Below, in pieces: positions 15,844 to 25,524 of a stretch of 64,000 nucleotides of DNA (within the stretch, counting starts at the first letter, position 1; each line of letters starts with the position of its first letter). The notes under the pieces were generated by a model. It saw nothing but the letters and a program-made list of their open reading frames with translations. It ran no database searches and was not told the origin of the DNA. The position numbers and the translations under genes are program-made. Source of the stretch: an uncultured Draconibacterium sp. (lineage in GTDB: Bacteria > Bacteroidota > Bacteroidia > Bacteroidales > Prolixibacteraceae); the NCBI RefSeq assembly GCF_963677565.1, contig NZ_OY781981.1, forward strand, positions 2,343,001 to 2,407,000, written 5' to 3'.

Positions 15844-18153
15844 CTACTCTGAATTGAAAAGGTTATTTATCAGCGTAAAAAGATCGGTAGCATTAATGGG
15901 TTTTGGAATGTAATTATTACATCCCGACTGAAATGCTTTTAATGCATCTTGCTCTTGTGCAAATGCTGTTTGAGCAATAATCTTAACGTCTTTGTTAAAG
16001 TCTCTGATTTTCTCAGTAGCTTCAAAACCATCCATTACCGGCATTTTAATATCCATCATTATTAAATCGATTTCCGGGTTTTGCTTTACTATTTCAACCG
16101 CATTTTTACCATTTTCTGCTACAAAAATCTTTTTACTTTTATCGTGTAATATAATTTTAAGTAATTCTGTTGATACCGGGTCGTCTTCAGCAATAAGTAC
16201 TGTTAAATCTCCCGGAAGATCTTCAGTCTTTATCAACATCTCTTCAATAGGTAAGGTTTCGGTTGGTGGTTTATAATAGGGGAAAGTAATAACGAATGTG
16301 GTTCCTGTATTTTCTTCCGATTCCAATCGAATGGTACCTCCAAGCATTTCAGTGTACGATTTACTTATTGCCAGCCCCAGTCCTGAGCCCTCGTATACCC
16401 TTGAGTCGGCAATGTCGGCTTGCACAAAGCGCTCGAAAATTGCTTTTTGGCGGTTCTTTGGAATTCCAATGCCCGTATCTTTTACAATAAATTGTATCGA
16501 TTTGTCGATAAATTTGTAGCCAAAAGATATACCGCCTTTTTTGGTAAATTTTATGGCATTTTTAATCAGGTTGGTAATTATGGAGTTTAGTTTTACTGGG
16601 TCCGACTCAATTTTTGGTGAATCAGGGTCTTGGGCATTTATAAAATTCAGAGTAAGTTGTTTTTTGTTAATCTCGGGTTCAAAAAACAGCTGAATTTCGG
16701 TTAAGAATGTTTTTAGCTCAAATGTGGACAATTCAACAGAAACCAGGTTCGACTCTATCTTTGAGATATCTATTATATCGTTAATGGTTGACAACATGCG
16801 ATCGCCACTTTTCTGAATGATCGAAATAAATTCTTTTTGCTGTTCACCATCCAGGTTCGGATCTTTCAATAATTCGGTAAAACCAATAATTCCGTTCATC
16901 GGGGTTCTTATTTCGTGGCTCATATTGGCCAAAAATGCCGATTTCAATTTGTCGCTTTGCTCCGCTTTTTCTTTTGCTTTTTTTAAGTCGAGCAAGATTT
17001 GTCGTTGTTGCGTAATGTCTTCTTTTATTGCAATAAAGTGGACAATCTCTCCACCGCCATTCGTTACCGGAGAAATGATTCCTTTTTCCCAATATATCTC
17101 TCCGTTCTTCTTTTTATTTTGGAATTCACCACGCCATATATTTCCTTTTAAAATGGTGTTCCACATGTTTTCGTAATAGTGTTTGGGTTGTTTCCCCGAT
17201 TTTAATATTCGTGGATTACCACCAATAACTTCTTTTAAGGTGTAACCGGTTTTTTCTTCAAAGAAAGGGTTAACATACTCGATATTGCCTTCAATATCGG
17301 TAATTACCACACTAACCGGACTGGCTTCAATAGCTTTTGATAGCATGGCATTTCTTCCCTCCAGCCTTTTACGTTCAGTAATGTCAATTGAAATTCCGCC
17401 CAGTAGCTTTTTGTCTTCGCCAATGGTAAATTTATAGGTTAAGAAATCACGCATTCCACGTCCATTCACCGGAAACCTTTCCTCGTATTTATGTCGGCCT
17501 TGTATAAATGCTTTTTCATCATCATTTATAATATTATTCATAATCTCTGGATGAATAACATCTTTTGTATTTTTTCCGATCCACTCGCCGGCATCCATAT
17601 TGCGTTCCATAAAGCGGTTTACATACTGGAAGTTTAAATCGCGGTCTTTTATAAATGCCGACCCCGGCAGGGAATCCATAAATGCCGAAAATTTTTGTTC
17701 GCTTTCCTGTGCACGGGTTTTGGCTTTTATTAATTGCTGCTCGGCGGCTTTCCACTGGGTAATATCCTGGAAACTTTCGAGGATGAATTTTTCGCCGTTT
17801 ATGCTAATGGTTTGTGCATTTTTAAGGATTGCAGTAAGCGATTCGCCATTACATTTAACAAAGGTATCCATTCCGGTATAGGAGTTTACACCGTTTTCCC
17901 AAACAGGGCATTGTTTTGATTTTTGCCCTTTCGGACATATGATATCGCACTTTTGCCCTTCCAGCTGTTCGCGCCGGTAACCGGTTATTTGGCAGGTTTG
18001 CTCGTTAACACGTCTAATCCTGTAGTTTTCATCAATCATCACAAAGCCACTGGGCATACTTTGTAGAATTATATCCAGCAGGTGCTCCGAGTCTGTCAGT
18101 TTTTTTTCGGCTTCTTTGCGTTGACTGATGTCGCGTATCATCGACATAACCAT
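15844..18153 (-). CDS. Hybrid PAS histidine kinase/response regulator, C-terminal part of a frameshifted gene
   Basis: This 769-residue reading frame holds, in order, three PAS domains (about 20-130, 150-260 and 268-385), a HisKA domain with phospho-acceptor His in ANMSHEIRTPMNG (about 413), the ATPase domain (NLIKNAIKFTKKG, DTGIGIP, GSGLGLAISKSY) and a C-terminal receiver (VLIAEDDP, phospho-Asp in IMMDIKMPVMDG at about 698). The first PAS has a cysteine-rich loop (CDIICPKG and QCPVW). It overlaps the upstream kinase half by 16 bases in another frame. In its own frame, the codons before its ATG read PVEVKFSIFQIGKER, which is the missing end of the PAS domain interrupted upstream. So this is the distal part of one gene of about 1,530 codons. 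It lacks a membrane helix and would be cytoplasmic. Confidence 0.9.
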   Translation of the reverse strand: MVMSMIRDISQRKEAEKKLTDSEHLLDIILQSMPSGFVMIDENYRIRRVNEQTCQITGYRREQLEGQKCDIICPKGQKSKQCPVWENGVNSYTGMDTFVKCNGESLTAILKNAQTISINGEKFILESFQDITQWKAAEQQLIKAKTRAQESEQKFSAFMDSLPGSAFIKDRDLNFQYVNRFMERNMDAGEWIGKNTKDVIHPEIMNNIINDDEKAFIQGRHKYEERFPVNGRGMRDFLTYKFTIGEDKKLLGGISIDITERKRLEGRNAMLSKAIEASPVSVVITDIEGNIEYVNPFFEEKTGYTLKEVIGGNPRILKSGKQPKHYYENMWNTILKGNIWRGEFQNKKKNGEIYWEKGIISPVTNGGGEIVHFIAIKEDITQQRQILLDLKKAKEKAEQSDKLKSAFLANMSHEIRTPMNGIIGFTELLKDPNLDGEQQKEFISIIQKSGDRMLSTINDIIDISKIESNLVSVELSTFELKTFLTEIQLFFEPEINKKQLTLNFINAQDPDSPKIESDPVKLNSIITNLIKNAIKFTKKGGISFGYKFIDKSIQFIVKDTGIGIPKNRQKAIFERFVQADIADSRVYEGSGLGLAISKSYTEMLGGTIRLESEENTGTTFVITFPYYKPPTETLPIEEMLIKTEDLPGDLTVLIAEDDPVSTELLKIILHDKSKKIFVAENGKNAVEIVKQNPEIDLIMMDIKMPVMDGFEATEKIRDFNKDVKIIAQTAFAQEQDALKAFQSGCNNYIPKPINATDLFTLINNLFNSE

Positions 18154-20429
18154 TCGCTCTTTACCAATTTGAAAAATGCTGAATTTAACTTCGACCGGGA
18201 AAGTGCTTCATCGGCTTTTTTGTGCATGGTTTCGTAAATTTCTTCGGCATTGTTTTCCAAATCAATGTTGTACGAAACCGATAATTCTTCAATACTTTTT
18301 GCTAAGAGCTCTTCACGATTATAGCCATACAATTGGCAGGCATGGTTGTTCACCTCGATAATAGGTAAACCTTCTTTTTCGTAATCCTGTATTACTACTG
18401 CATCGTTAATTGCATTAAACAATGTGCGGTATTTTGTTTGCGACTGTATAAAGGCTTTGGCCGCTTTTTTTCGTTCGGTAATGTCGGATATAAATCCTTC
18501 AAGAACTTCCTGATTATCTTGTGTTGTTTTTTGGCCACGCTCCCAAACCCATTTTTCCTGCCCGTTTTTGCAAATTATCTGGTATTCCAGCTCAAACGAT
18601 TTATTGTTTGCAATAGCTTGTTGCACCTTATCCCATACTTTTTTTTGGTAGGCGGGGTGAATAATAGCGTTATAGCTTAGTGTGTTGTTAACAAACTCAT
18701 TGGGTGTATAGCCGGTTAAAACAGTACAGCCTGCACTCATAAATACCATTTCCCAATTTTTTTTATTCAGGCAGGTGTAAGCCATGCCGGGAAGATTATT
18801 TAGCAAATTGTTTAGGCTATTTTTTGTGTCGCGCAGCTTTTGGTTAAGTTCTTGTCGGTCGGTAATATTTTTTACACCGGCAATACGTACTTCCTCACCA
18901 TTGTATTGTATTGTTTTACTTTCAATTTCGATGTAAACAAGTTTTCCGGCTTTTGTAATCGCTTTTATAACGTAGGGCACATGGTTATTCTTCGAAATAT
19001 GATGCTCTATTAGTTTGGTGTCGTCTTCCGAATTAAGGAACTGATAGATATTTTTCCCGACAATTTCATTTTTTGCGTAGCCCGAAAGCTCAGTCATTGC
19101 ATCGTTTACATCAATAATGGTTCCTTGTTTGTGTATAAGAATTCCCTCGAAACCCGATTCGGCTAAAAAACGATAACGTTCTTCATTTTCTTTTAGTTTT
19201 TGCAGGGTGTTTAGTCTAGCCGTAATATCGTGCAGTATTATTTGGTAAGCAGGTTTATCTTCAAATTCAACCGGAATAACAGTAACCTCAACCGGTATTT
19301 CTTTACCTTCTTTATTAATTGCTATCGATTGGTAAGTGGGCTCAACCTTTTCTCCTCTCAGGCGTTTTTTATGTCTCTCCTCAATTTTCATAATTTCGGA
19401 TTGAGCAATAAAGTTGGTAAAAGGTTTATGCAATAATTCGGTTTCGGTATAACCCGACAGACGGCATAAGGCAGGGTTAACAAATTTTACCACTCCATCT
19501 TGCAATATAAAAAGGGCATCGTTAAGGCCCTCAACCAGGTTTTTGTATTTGGTTTCGCTTTGCTGCAGTATGTTTTTTTCTGTTTGTTCGCGGGTAATGT
19601 CTTGAAAGCGGGCAATACGATAGTTCTTAAATTCATATACCTGTGTTTGCACACGAAATATTGTACCGTTTAAAGCGAACTGTAGGTCTTTTATGTCCTG
19701 ACCCTTTGTTATTTGGCTTAACCCTGTATATAAATGTTTGTGCGTTTTTTTATCGATGTTGCTTTTAACTAAATCGGGTATGCTTTGCCCAACAATATCT
19801 TCTTCGTTGCAGTTAAATTGCTGGCAAAAGCGTTTGTTAACCGATACCACATTTAAATCGCTGTCGAAGGTTATAATCCCATCGGTTGACGTGGCCAGTA
19901 GCCAGGTCATATCTTCTTTTTCTTGTATGCTGTTTATGGCATAACCAATGTTTTTGGCAATGTCGGTGTAGTTTTCGGCCTCTTTGGGGTGTTGGGCATC
20001 GTCAACAGGTACGGCTGCACACATAATGCCGTATTGGTTGGCATTAATTTGCAATGGGGCAACAAACCAGGTAAAATCCTCATCGTTTTTGGCCATCGGG
20101 CAATCGTGGTGTTGCCCATCCAACTGTATAAACTGTTGGTTTTTAACCGCCAACTGAAGATTTTCGGGAAGATTATTTTTTAGCAAATCTTTTTTTATGG
20201 CCTCAAAACCCTTTAAGCGCCCTGCACTTTCAATGTGGTGCAGCTTGTTGTCTTTATCAAAAAGTCCGATCCACGCAAAGTAGTAACCACGCGTTTGGGT
20301 GAGCACATCGCAGGTTTTTTTTATCAGTGAATGGATATCCTTTTCGTTAACCATTATTTTGTTAATGGCTTTTAACGTGTCGATGATACGATGGAAGTGG
20401 ACGATTTTTGTTTCGGTTAGATTAGTCAT
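18138..20429 (-). CDS. GAF/PAS sensor half of the frameshifted hybrid kinase
   Basis: This 763-residue frame begins with a GAF-like domain (about 10-170; TRGYYFAWIGLFDKDNK) and continues with PAS domains near 178-280, 285-405, 412-530, 540-655 and 660 onward. The last PAS is cut off by an out-of-frame tail (SRSKLNSAFF to LVKSEWLCR). It has no kinase domain of its own. The N-terminal 170 residues are closely paralogous to the intact 1,174-residue kinase that starts at 25360. The frameshift must lie between about 18140 and 18211, because the kinase frame has a TGA at about 18209-18211 and this frame stops at 18138. The simplest repair is one base restored near 18203-18207. It may be a genuine mutation, programmed shifting or a sequencing error. 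Confidence 0.88.
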   Translation of the reverse strand: MTNLTETKIVHFHRIIDTLKAINKIMVNEKDIHSLIKKTCDVLTQTRGYYFAWIGLFDKDNKLHHIESAGRLKGFEAIKKDLLKNNLPENLQLAVKNQQFIQLDGQHHDCPMAKNDEDFTWFVAPLQINANQYGIMCAAVPVDDAQHPKEAENYTDIAKNIGYAINSIQEKEDMTWLLATSTDGIITFDSDLNVVSVNKRFCQQFNCNEEDIVGQSIPDLVKSNIDKKTHKHLYTGLSQITKGQDIKDLQFALNGTIFRVQTQVYEFKNYRIARFQDITREQTEKNILQQSETKYKNLVEGLNDALFILQDGVVKFVNPALCRLSGYTETELLHKPFTNFIAQSEIMKIEERHKKRLRGEKVEPTYQSIAINKEGKEIPVEVTVIPVEFEDKPAYQIILHDITARLNTLQKLKENEERYRFLAESGFEGILIHKQGTIIDVNDAMTELSGYAKNEIVGKNIYQFLNSEDDTKLIEHHISKNNHVPYVIKAITKAGKLVYIEIESKTIQYNGEEVRIAGVKNITDRQELNQKLRDTKNSLNNLLNNLPGMAYTCLNKKNWEMVFMSAGCTVLTGYTPNEFVNNTLSYNAIIHPAYQKKVWDKVQQAIANNKSFELEYQIICKNGQEKWVWERGQKTTQDNQEVLEGFISDITERKKAAKAFIQSQTKYRTLFNAINDAVVIQDYEKEGLPIIEVNNHACQLYGYNREELLAKSIEELSVSYNIDLENNAEEIYETMHKKADEALSRSKLNSAFFKLVKSEWLCR

Positions 20430-20630
20430 TTTACAGTACCCTTATTTGTTGTAAACAATGAGGGCAAAAGTTAAAAAAAAATAAGGGGATGAAAGGAGGT
20501 AAAGTGCTGATATTTAATAAGGTTTTTTAACCCGAATGCGTAAAAAAGTACTATGTTATCCACCTAATTAAAGGAAGGAGAGCTGTAGTTTTCGGGTAAC
20601 ACAACTAATTTTGCTTAATTTACACAACCC

Positions 20631-21185
20631 TTGCAGGAAAGCGACCAGCGGCGCGATAACACCTGGCGAGCCATAGATGCACGCGTAAAAGCCACCCTGC
20701 TTTGCCCAATAGTAGAAGAAGTAGCCGCTGCAACACGCCTGAAACGTATAATCGATTTGTATGGCGACGTGCGTAAACTGTCGTACAACGAAGAAACCGG
20801 CGCCCTAACAAATTTAACCGGCGATTTGCAAAATCGCGAAAACGGGGCCGATGTAACTTTGTTGGGATTAAGCAACTGGGTAGCCGCTTTAAGTAACGAA
20901 AACACTACCTTTAAAGACCTGCAAAACCAGCGCGATACCGAAGCTGCTTTTAAAAACTCGGGAAATGTGAAAGAAGCCCGTTTGCATATCGACCCTATAT
21001 ACGAATTAATTGTTGAGCGGGTAAATGCAATGGTTAGCCTGAATATGACAACACCCGAAATTGAAAATTTTATTACCGAACTTAACCAAAAAATTGAAAA
21101 CATTGAGATAACAATAGCAACTCGCGAGGGACGGCGAATTGACAGTACCGTTGCCGATGATGAAACGGCACTGGAGAACGTGTAG
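20631..21185 (+). pseudogene. DUF6261-family protein, N-terminally truncated remnant
   Basis: The 184-codon frame matches, from my memory of the family, the C-terminal two thirds of DUF6261 proteins of Bacteroidota: RRDNTWRAIDARVKATLL, LYGDVRKLSYNEET, LGLSNWVAALSNENTTFKDL and IDPIYELIVERVNAMV. Family members usually carry about 60-70 further residues at the N-terminus. Here an in-frame TAA lies about 15 bases upstream of the first possible start (TTG at 20631), and no ATG start exists. The 201 bases between this fragment and the divergent kinase gene show no promoter match. I therefore read it as a decaying fragment, possibly one end of an older deletion. DUF6261 has no known function. Confidence 0.7.
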
Positions 21186-21211
21186 TTCTCTATTTATTGT
21201 GTGGAGATGAG

Positions 21212-21240
21212 AAGGCACCTACTGGAGGGTGCCTTTTCTG
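21212..21240 (+). terminator. Intrinsic terminator after the DUF6261 remnant
   Basis: AAGGCACC at 21212-21219 pairs with GGTGCCTT at 21228-21235, followed by an interrupted T-rich tract. Its survival suggests the remnant was once an expressed gene. Confidence 0.75.
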
Positions 21241-21356
21241 TTTTTTAAAAGTAAATAGTTGTTGTTCTTTAAAAATTTCGGAACAAGTGGTAAACGCAAA
21301 AAACGCAGGTAAGTAAAATGCTTGTAGTAATTAAGGGATTAAACTTATTTTATGGG

Positions 21357-21743
21357 CTAATATACACCTTTTTTTAGCCAGGCAAGTGCAGCCTTTTCGG
21401 TAGAGAAGCAGCGGTAGTCGTATCCTTTTAATGGAGCTACCATTTGCTGAAAAATAACTCCAATGGCAGTTTCAAATGGAGTGTCAACAATATCGGCATG
21501 CCTTACCTCTTTTTGCCCGCTTATGTTTTTCTTAATTTCGCGGTAAAATTCGCGTAATTCCTTTAACGATATGTCAAGCCTCGATTGGCGAGAATCTTCC
21601 AGAATACAAACCGAATCAAGATGATTATATTCTTCAACCAATCGATTTAATACCAGTATTGCTTCGGTAAGGCTAATCGTTCCCTCTTTCGAAATATAAA
21701 CAATGTGATTGTCGGAATTATATGAGATATTTAAATTCTCCAT
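21357..21743 (-). CDS. Small STAS/SpoIIAA-like protein between two hybrid kinases
   Basis: The 128-residue protein has the alternating strand-helix pattern of SpoIIAA/STAS-like proteins: a beta-hairpin at the start (ISYNSDNHIVYISKEGTISL), a helix (LVLNRLVEEYNHL), a strand (SVCILEDSR) and the typical end CFSTEKAALAWL, where a helix follows a 'STE' turn. There is no signal peptide or membrane helix. It lies 93 bases downstream of the 1,174-residue kinase on the same strand, so they may be co-transcribed. A signalling partner role for the kinase is an inference from position. Confidence 0.65.
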   Translation of the reverse strand: MENLNISYNSDNHIVYISKEGTISLTEAILVLNRLVEEYNHLDSVCILEDSRQSRLDISLKELREFYREIKKNISGQKEVRHADIVDTPFETAIGVIFQQMVAPLKGYDYRCFSTEKAALAWLKKGVY

Positions 21744-21835
21744 ATTAGTTATACATATAACTACTTTACAGCATTTTAGTTTACATCTTTTTATGCTTGG
21801 GGGGCAATGCGCAAAGTTTTTTAGTCATATCTATA

Positions 21836-24800
21836 TCAGAATTGAAAAAGTTGCCTAATGGTTTCAAATAAGTTTCGTTTATTAATTGGTTTCGAAATAA
21901 AATCATCACATCCTACACTATTTGCTTTCTTAATATCTTCGGGTTGGGCAAATGCCGATTGAGCAATAATTTTTATCGATGTATTGAATTCCCGTATTTT
22001 AGAAGTAGTTGTAAAACCATCGATGATAGGCATTTTTATGTCCATTAATATCAGGTCAATATCAGCGTGTTCTTTCACGATTTCAAGAGCCTCTTTACCA
22101 TTAGTAGCAACCAGTATTTCAGTAGTAATATCTTTTAGTAGTAGCTTTAGCAATTCTATCGAAACCGGATCGTCTTCTGCAACAAGTATTTTAAGCTTCT
22201 GATTCAATATGTTATTATTTTCTAAATGCAGATCATTTTCGGTTGGTTTATTGTCATTTTCCGAAGACAGCATCGGTAAACTAACCGTAAACGAGGTTCC
22301 TTCGCCAACTTCCGATTTTAAGCTAATGGTTCCATTAAGCATATCGGTATATGATTTTGATATGGAAAGGCCTAAACCAGATCCTTCAAAAACCCTGGAA
22401 TCGGCAACATCGGCCTGCACAAATCGGTCGAAAATAGCCTGCTGTCTGTTTTTGGGTATTCCAACACCGGTGTCGTGAACGTAGAAATTGATAAAACTCT
22501 CATTTATGGTATAGCCAAATTCGATAGTTCCCGAGGCCGTGAATTTATAGGCGTTTTTAATTAAGTTCGTAAGAATAGAATTTAGCTTGTCAGGATCGGT
22601 ATGAAACAGACTTAACGGACTTCCGTTGTTTTCATTCAATCGGAAATCAATACCCTTTCTTTGCATTGATGGTTGAAAGAAAGCATACATATCATTCATT
22701 AATGCAGGAAGATTGATGTCTTGCATAACAACATTTACCATCCCTGATTCAATTTTCGAAATGTCGATAATATCATTAATGGTGTTAAGCATTCTTTCTC
22801 CACTGGTTTGAATAACATCAATAAACTCGTTGCGTTGTTCGTCTGATAAGTTTGGTTCTTTTAATAATTCTGTAAATCCAAGAATTCCGTTCATTGGAGT
22901 ACGAATCTCGTGGCTCATATTGGCCAAGAAAGATGATTTTAGTTTGTCGCTTTGTTCTGCTTTTTCCTTTGCACGTACAAGCTCTTTTTCTATCTGTTTT
23001 TGTTCTGTTATATCTCTGAACTCAACTACACGAACTCTCTTGTCATTATAAGGAATCATTCGTCCTTCGAGCCGTAAAGGGTAAATTTGTCCATTTTTCC
23101 GGAGCCCGTAAGTTTCGTAAGGAGGTCTGTATTCATTCAGGATATTGTTCAATACCATTTCACGGTGTTCTTCAGCAATCAGAAGCAGGCCATTCATCCC
23201 AACAAGTTCTTCGTGACTATACCCTGTTATTATGCTCAATCCCTGGTTGCAATCCAGAACTAAACCTTTATCGTGTATTGCAATCCCGGCAAATGACGCA
23301 TTGTGTAAAGCTTTAAATCTTTTCTCGTTTTGTTCGGCTCTTAGTTTGGCTTTTTTTAAGGCTTTTAATGTGCGCCTTTTTTCGGTAATATCTTCTTTTA
23401 CAGCTACAAATTGGGTAATGTTTCCATTTGTGTCAAATATTGGAGAAATATTGGCTTGTTCCCAAAAGAACTTCCCGTTTTTCTTTTTGTTTTTAAATTC
23501 TCCCTGCCAGATCTTTCCTGAAAGTATGGTTTCCCAAAGATTATTATAGAATGATGCGTTGTGTTTCCCAGAATTTAGGAAATTGGGATTTTTTCCTATT
23601 ATTTCTTTTTTCAGGTAGCCAGTCTTTTCCTCAAAAAACGGATTTACATATTCAATCTTTCCATTGGCATCAGTAATTAAAATGCTTGCCGAGCTTGATT
23701 CAACTGCTTTCGATAACATTTCATTGGTCTGCTCCAATGTTTTTCTTCGGGTTATATCGCTAATAAATCCTTCAAGTAATATTTCATCGTCGTTGTAAAT
23801 CGCCTTACCACGTTCCCACACCCATTTCATTTCGTTTTGTTTCGTAATGATCCGGTATTCCAGTTCAAATGATTTTTTTTCATGAACTGCTTTCTGCATC
23901 GTTTCCCAAACATATTTCTTATCGTCCGGGTGTATTAATTTATCGAAGTTAATTGTTCCACTAGTAAGTTCACTTGGATGGTAGCCCATAAGTTGGAAGC
24001 TGCCTTCGCTTAGGAAATTCATCTCGCCTTTTTCGTTAAACTTGCAGTTGTAGGCAACACCCGGGAGGTTGCCCAAAAGGCGGTTTAATTTATCCTGCTC
24101 CTGTTTTATCTTGTTTTGTAGTCTTTCTCGTTCCGATATATCTCGAATTGCAACTATTCGAACAGTTTTTCCCTTATACGGAATGCTGCGTGCTTCTACT
24201 TCTGCACGGCCCAAAACACCATCTTTTTTTAGTGCAGTTATGATATAGGGCTTCGGTTCATCCTGTTCTATACTTTCCAGTATTTTTTGCTTGTCTTTTT
24301 TCTGTATAAAATCAGTGAGCAGGTTTTTACCAATCAGTTCTTCGCGCGAGTAGCCTGTTAATGTAAGTAATGTAGTGTTTACATCAAGAATAACTCCATT
24401 GTCGTGTATAATTATTCCTTCAAATGCTGAGTTAGAAAGGAAACGGAAACGTTCTTCACTTTCTCTGAGTTTCGTCAATGATTTTTGTAATTCTGAATTA
24501 TCGTGCAGAATTACCATGAAGGCAGGGCTGTTATTAAAATTAGTTTCAACTGCAGTTATTTCTACAGAGAAACGTTTCCCGGATTTAGTTGTGGCTACCG
24601 AATCGTAGTACTTTTGAGTAATGTTTCCTGAAAGGATATCGTGATAGAGCTGTTTAACACGGTCCAATTCTTCAGGAGCGACAAGCATAATAAATGGATT
24701 GTCAATTAATTCGTCTTGAGAATACCCTGTAAGTTTGCACAATGCGTGGTTAACGAATTTCATTACACCTTCGTGTATGATAAGTACACCATCGTTTAAG

Positions 24801-25360
24801 GAGTTAACCAGGTTTTTGTAATGACGTTCGTTTGCTTTTAACTCCTCGTCTTGTTTTAACTTTAATAAAGCACTGGCAATATTATTTGACAAATCAATCA
24901 GGCAAAGTTCTTCTTTTGGGTGTCTGCCATCTTTAACCTGAACTGCCACGCATAATACGCCCAAAGTTTGTTTCTTTTCGTATACAGGAACAAGAAGTGG
25001 TGTCCAATTTTCAGTATTCAGATGGTTAAGCCACTCGGTGGGTAAACCTGTTATTATAGAATGATCTTCATTTGAGATCTTATTCGAAAGTTCGCTAGAA
25101 ATACCGTTTGTTAAAAGCTGATGTTTAACACTGTTAATGCTATTCGTTTCCCCCGAACCGGTAAAATATTTAATACTACCATCCTCATTAAAAAGAGCTA
25201 TCCATGCAAAAAAATAACCACGGGTATCAACTAATACATTGCAGGTTTTCTCTAATAATAATTCAGGCTTTTCTTCCGAAATCATTAATCGTTCAATTTC
25301 TCGCAGTGTATCAAGTATTTTATGGAGGTGTGCAATTTTTTGATCAGCCTGATTATTCAT
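21836..25360 (-). CDS. Cytoplasmic GAF/PAS hybrid histidine kinase/response regulator
   Basis: The 1,174-residue protein has a GAF-like domain (about 10-170), five PAS domains (about 180-300, 305-420, 430-545, 550-665 and 675-795), HisKA with His in ANMSHEIRTPMNGI (about 823), the ATPase domain (NLIKNAYKFTASG, DTGVGIPKN, GSGLGLSISKSY) and a receiver at about 1055-1170 with the phospho-Asp in ILMDIKMPIIDG. No transmembrane segment is present. It is an intact paralogue of the neighbouring split kinase. Both share the N-terminal layout and the PAS pair with the EEKTGY motif. No DNA-binding output exists in the chain, so phosphotransfer to another protein is expected. Confidence 0.95.
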   Translation of the reverse strand: MNNQADQKIAHLHKILDTLREIERLMISEEKPELLLEKTCNVLVDTRGYFFAWIALFNEDGSIKYFTGSGETNSINSVKHQLLTNGISSELSNKISNEDHSIITGLPTEWLNHLNTENWTPLLVPVYEKKQTLGVLCVAVQVKDGRHPKEELCLIDLSNNIASALLKLKQDEELKANERHYKNLVNSLNDGVLIIHEGVMKFVNHALCKLTGYSQDELIDNPFIMLVAPEELDRVKQLYHDILSGNITQKYYDSVATTKSGKRFSVEITAVETNFNNSPAFMVILHDNSELQKSLTKLRESEERFRFLSNSAFEGIIIHDNGVILDVNTTLLTLTGYSREELIGKNLLTDFIQKKDKQKILESIEQDEPKPYIITALKKDGVLGRAEVEARSIPYKGKTVRIVAIRDISERERLQNKIKQEQDKLNRLLGNLPGVAYNCKFNEKGEMNFLSEGSFQLMGYHPSELTSGTINFDKLIHPDDKKYVWETMQKAVHEKKSFELEYRIITKQNEMKWVWERGKAIYNDDEILLEGFISDITRRKTLEQTNEMLSKAVESSSASILITDANGKIEYVNPFFEEKTGYLKKEIIGKNPNFLNSGKHNASFYNNLWETILSGKIWQGEFKNKKKNGKFFWEQANISPIFDTNGNITQFVAVKEDITEKRRTLKALKKAKLRAEQNEKRFKALHNASFAGIAIHDKGLVLDCNQGLSIITGYSHEELVGMNGLLLIAEEHREMVLNNILNEYRPPYETYGLRKNGQIYPLRLEGRMIPYNDKRVRVVEFRDITEQKQIEKELVRAKEKAEQSDKLKSSFLANMSHEIRTPMNGILGFTELLKEPNLSDEQRNEFIDVIQTSGERMLNTINDIIDISKIESGMVNVVMQDINLPALMNDMYAFFQPSMQRKGIDFRLNENNGSPLSLFHTDPDKLNSILTNLIKNAYKFTASGTIEFGYTINESFINFYVHDTGVGIPKNRQQAIFDRFVQADVADSRVFEGSGLGLSISKSYTDMLNGTISLKSEVGEGTSFTVSLPMLSSENDNKPTENDLHLENNNILNQKLKILVAEDDPVSIELLKLLLKDITTEILVATNGKEALEIVKEHADIDLILMDIKMPIIDGFTTTSKIREFNTSIKIIAQSAFAQPEDIKKANSVGCDDFISKPINKRNLFETIRQLFQF

Positions 25361-25470
25361 TACCCGGTTATTCTGGTTTTATACAAAATGCACAATGAAA
25401 ATTCTTACGTCTTACAGGGCTAATATAACAAATTTGAGGAAGTTATTGTTGGTGATTGGTTGAAGAGATG

Positions 25471-25500
25471 AAAAAAGGTGCTTCAAAATTGAAGCACCTT
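25471..25500 (-). terminator. Intrinsic terminator after transketolase
   Basis: Read on the minus strand, AAGGTGCTTCA (complement of 25490-25500) and TGAAGCACCTT (complement of 25475-25485) form an 11-bp perfect stem with a four-base loop, then a T-tract (A residues at 25471-25476 on the plus strand). It lies 25 bases after the transketolase stop. Confidence 0.9.
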
Positions 25501-25524
25501 TTCGTTATTTGATTTCTGTTGCTG

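Noticed and set aside
20615..21103. 162-codon minus-strand frame opposite the DUF6261 remnant
   Set aside because: The plus-strand frame matches DUF6261 family blocks; the minus-strand frame is Ser/Arg-rich shadow sequence.
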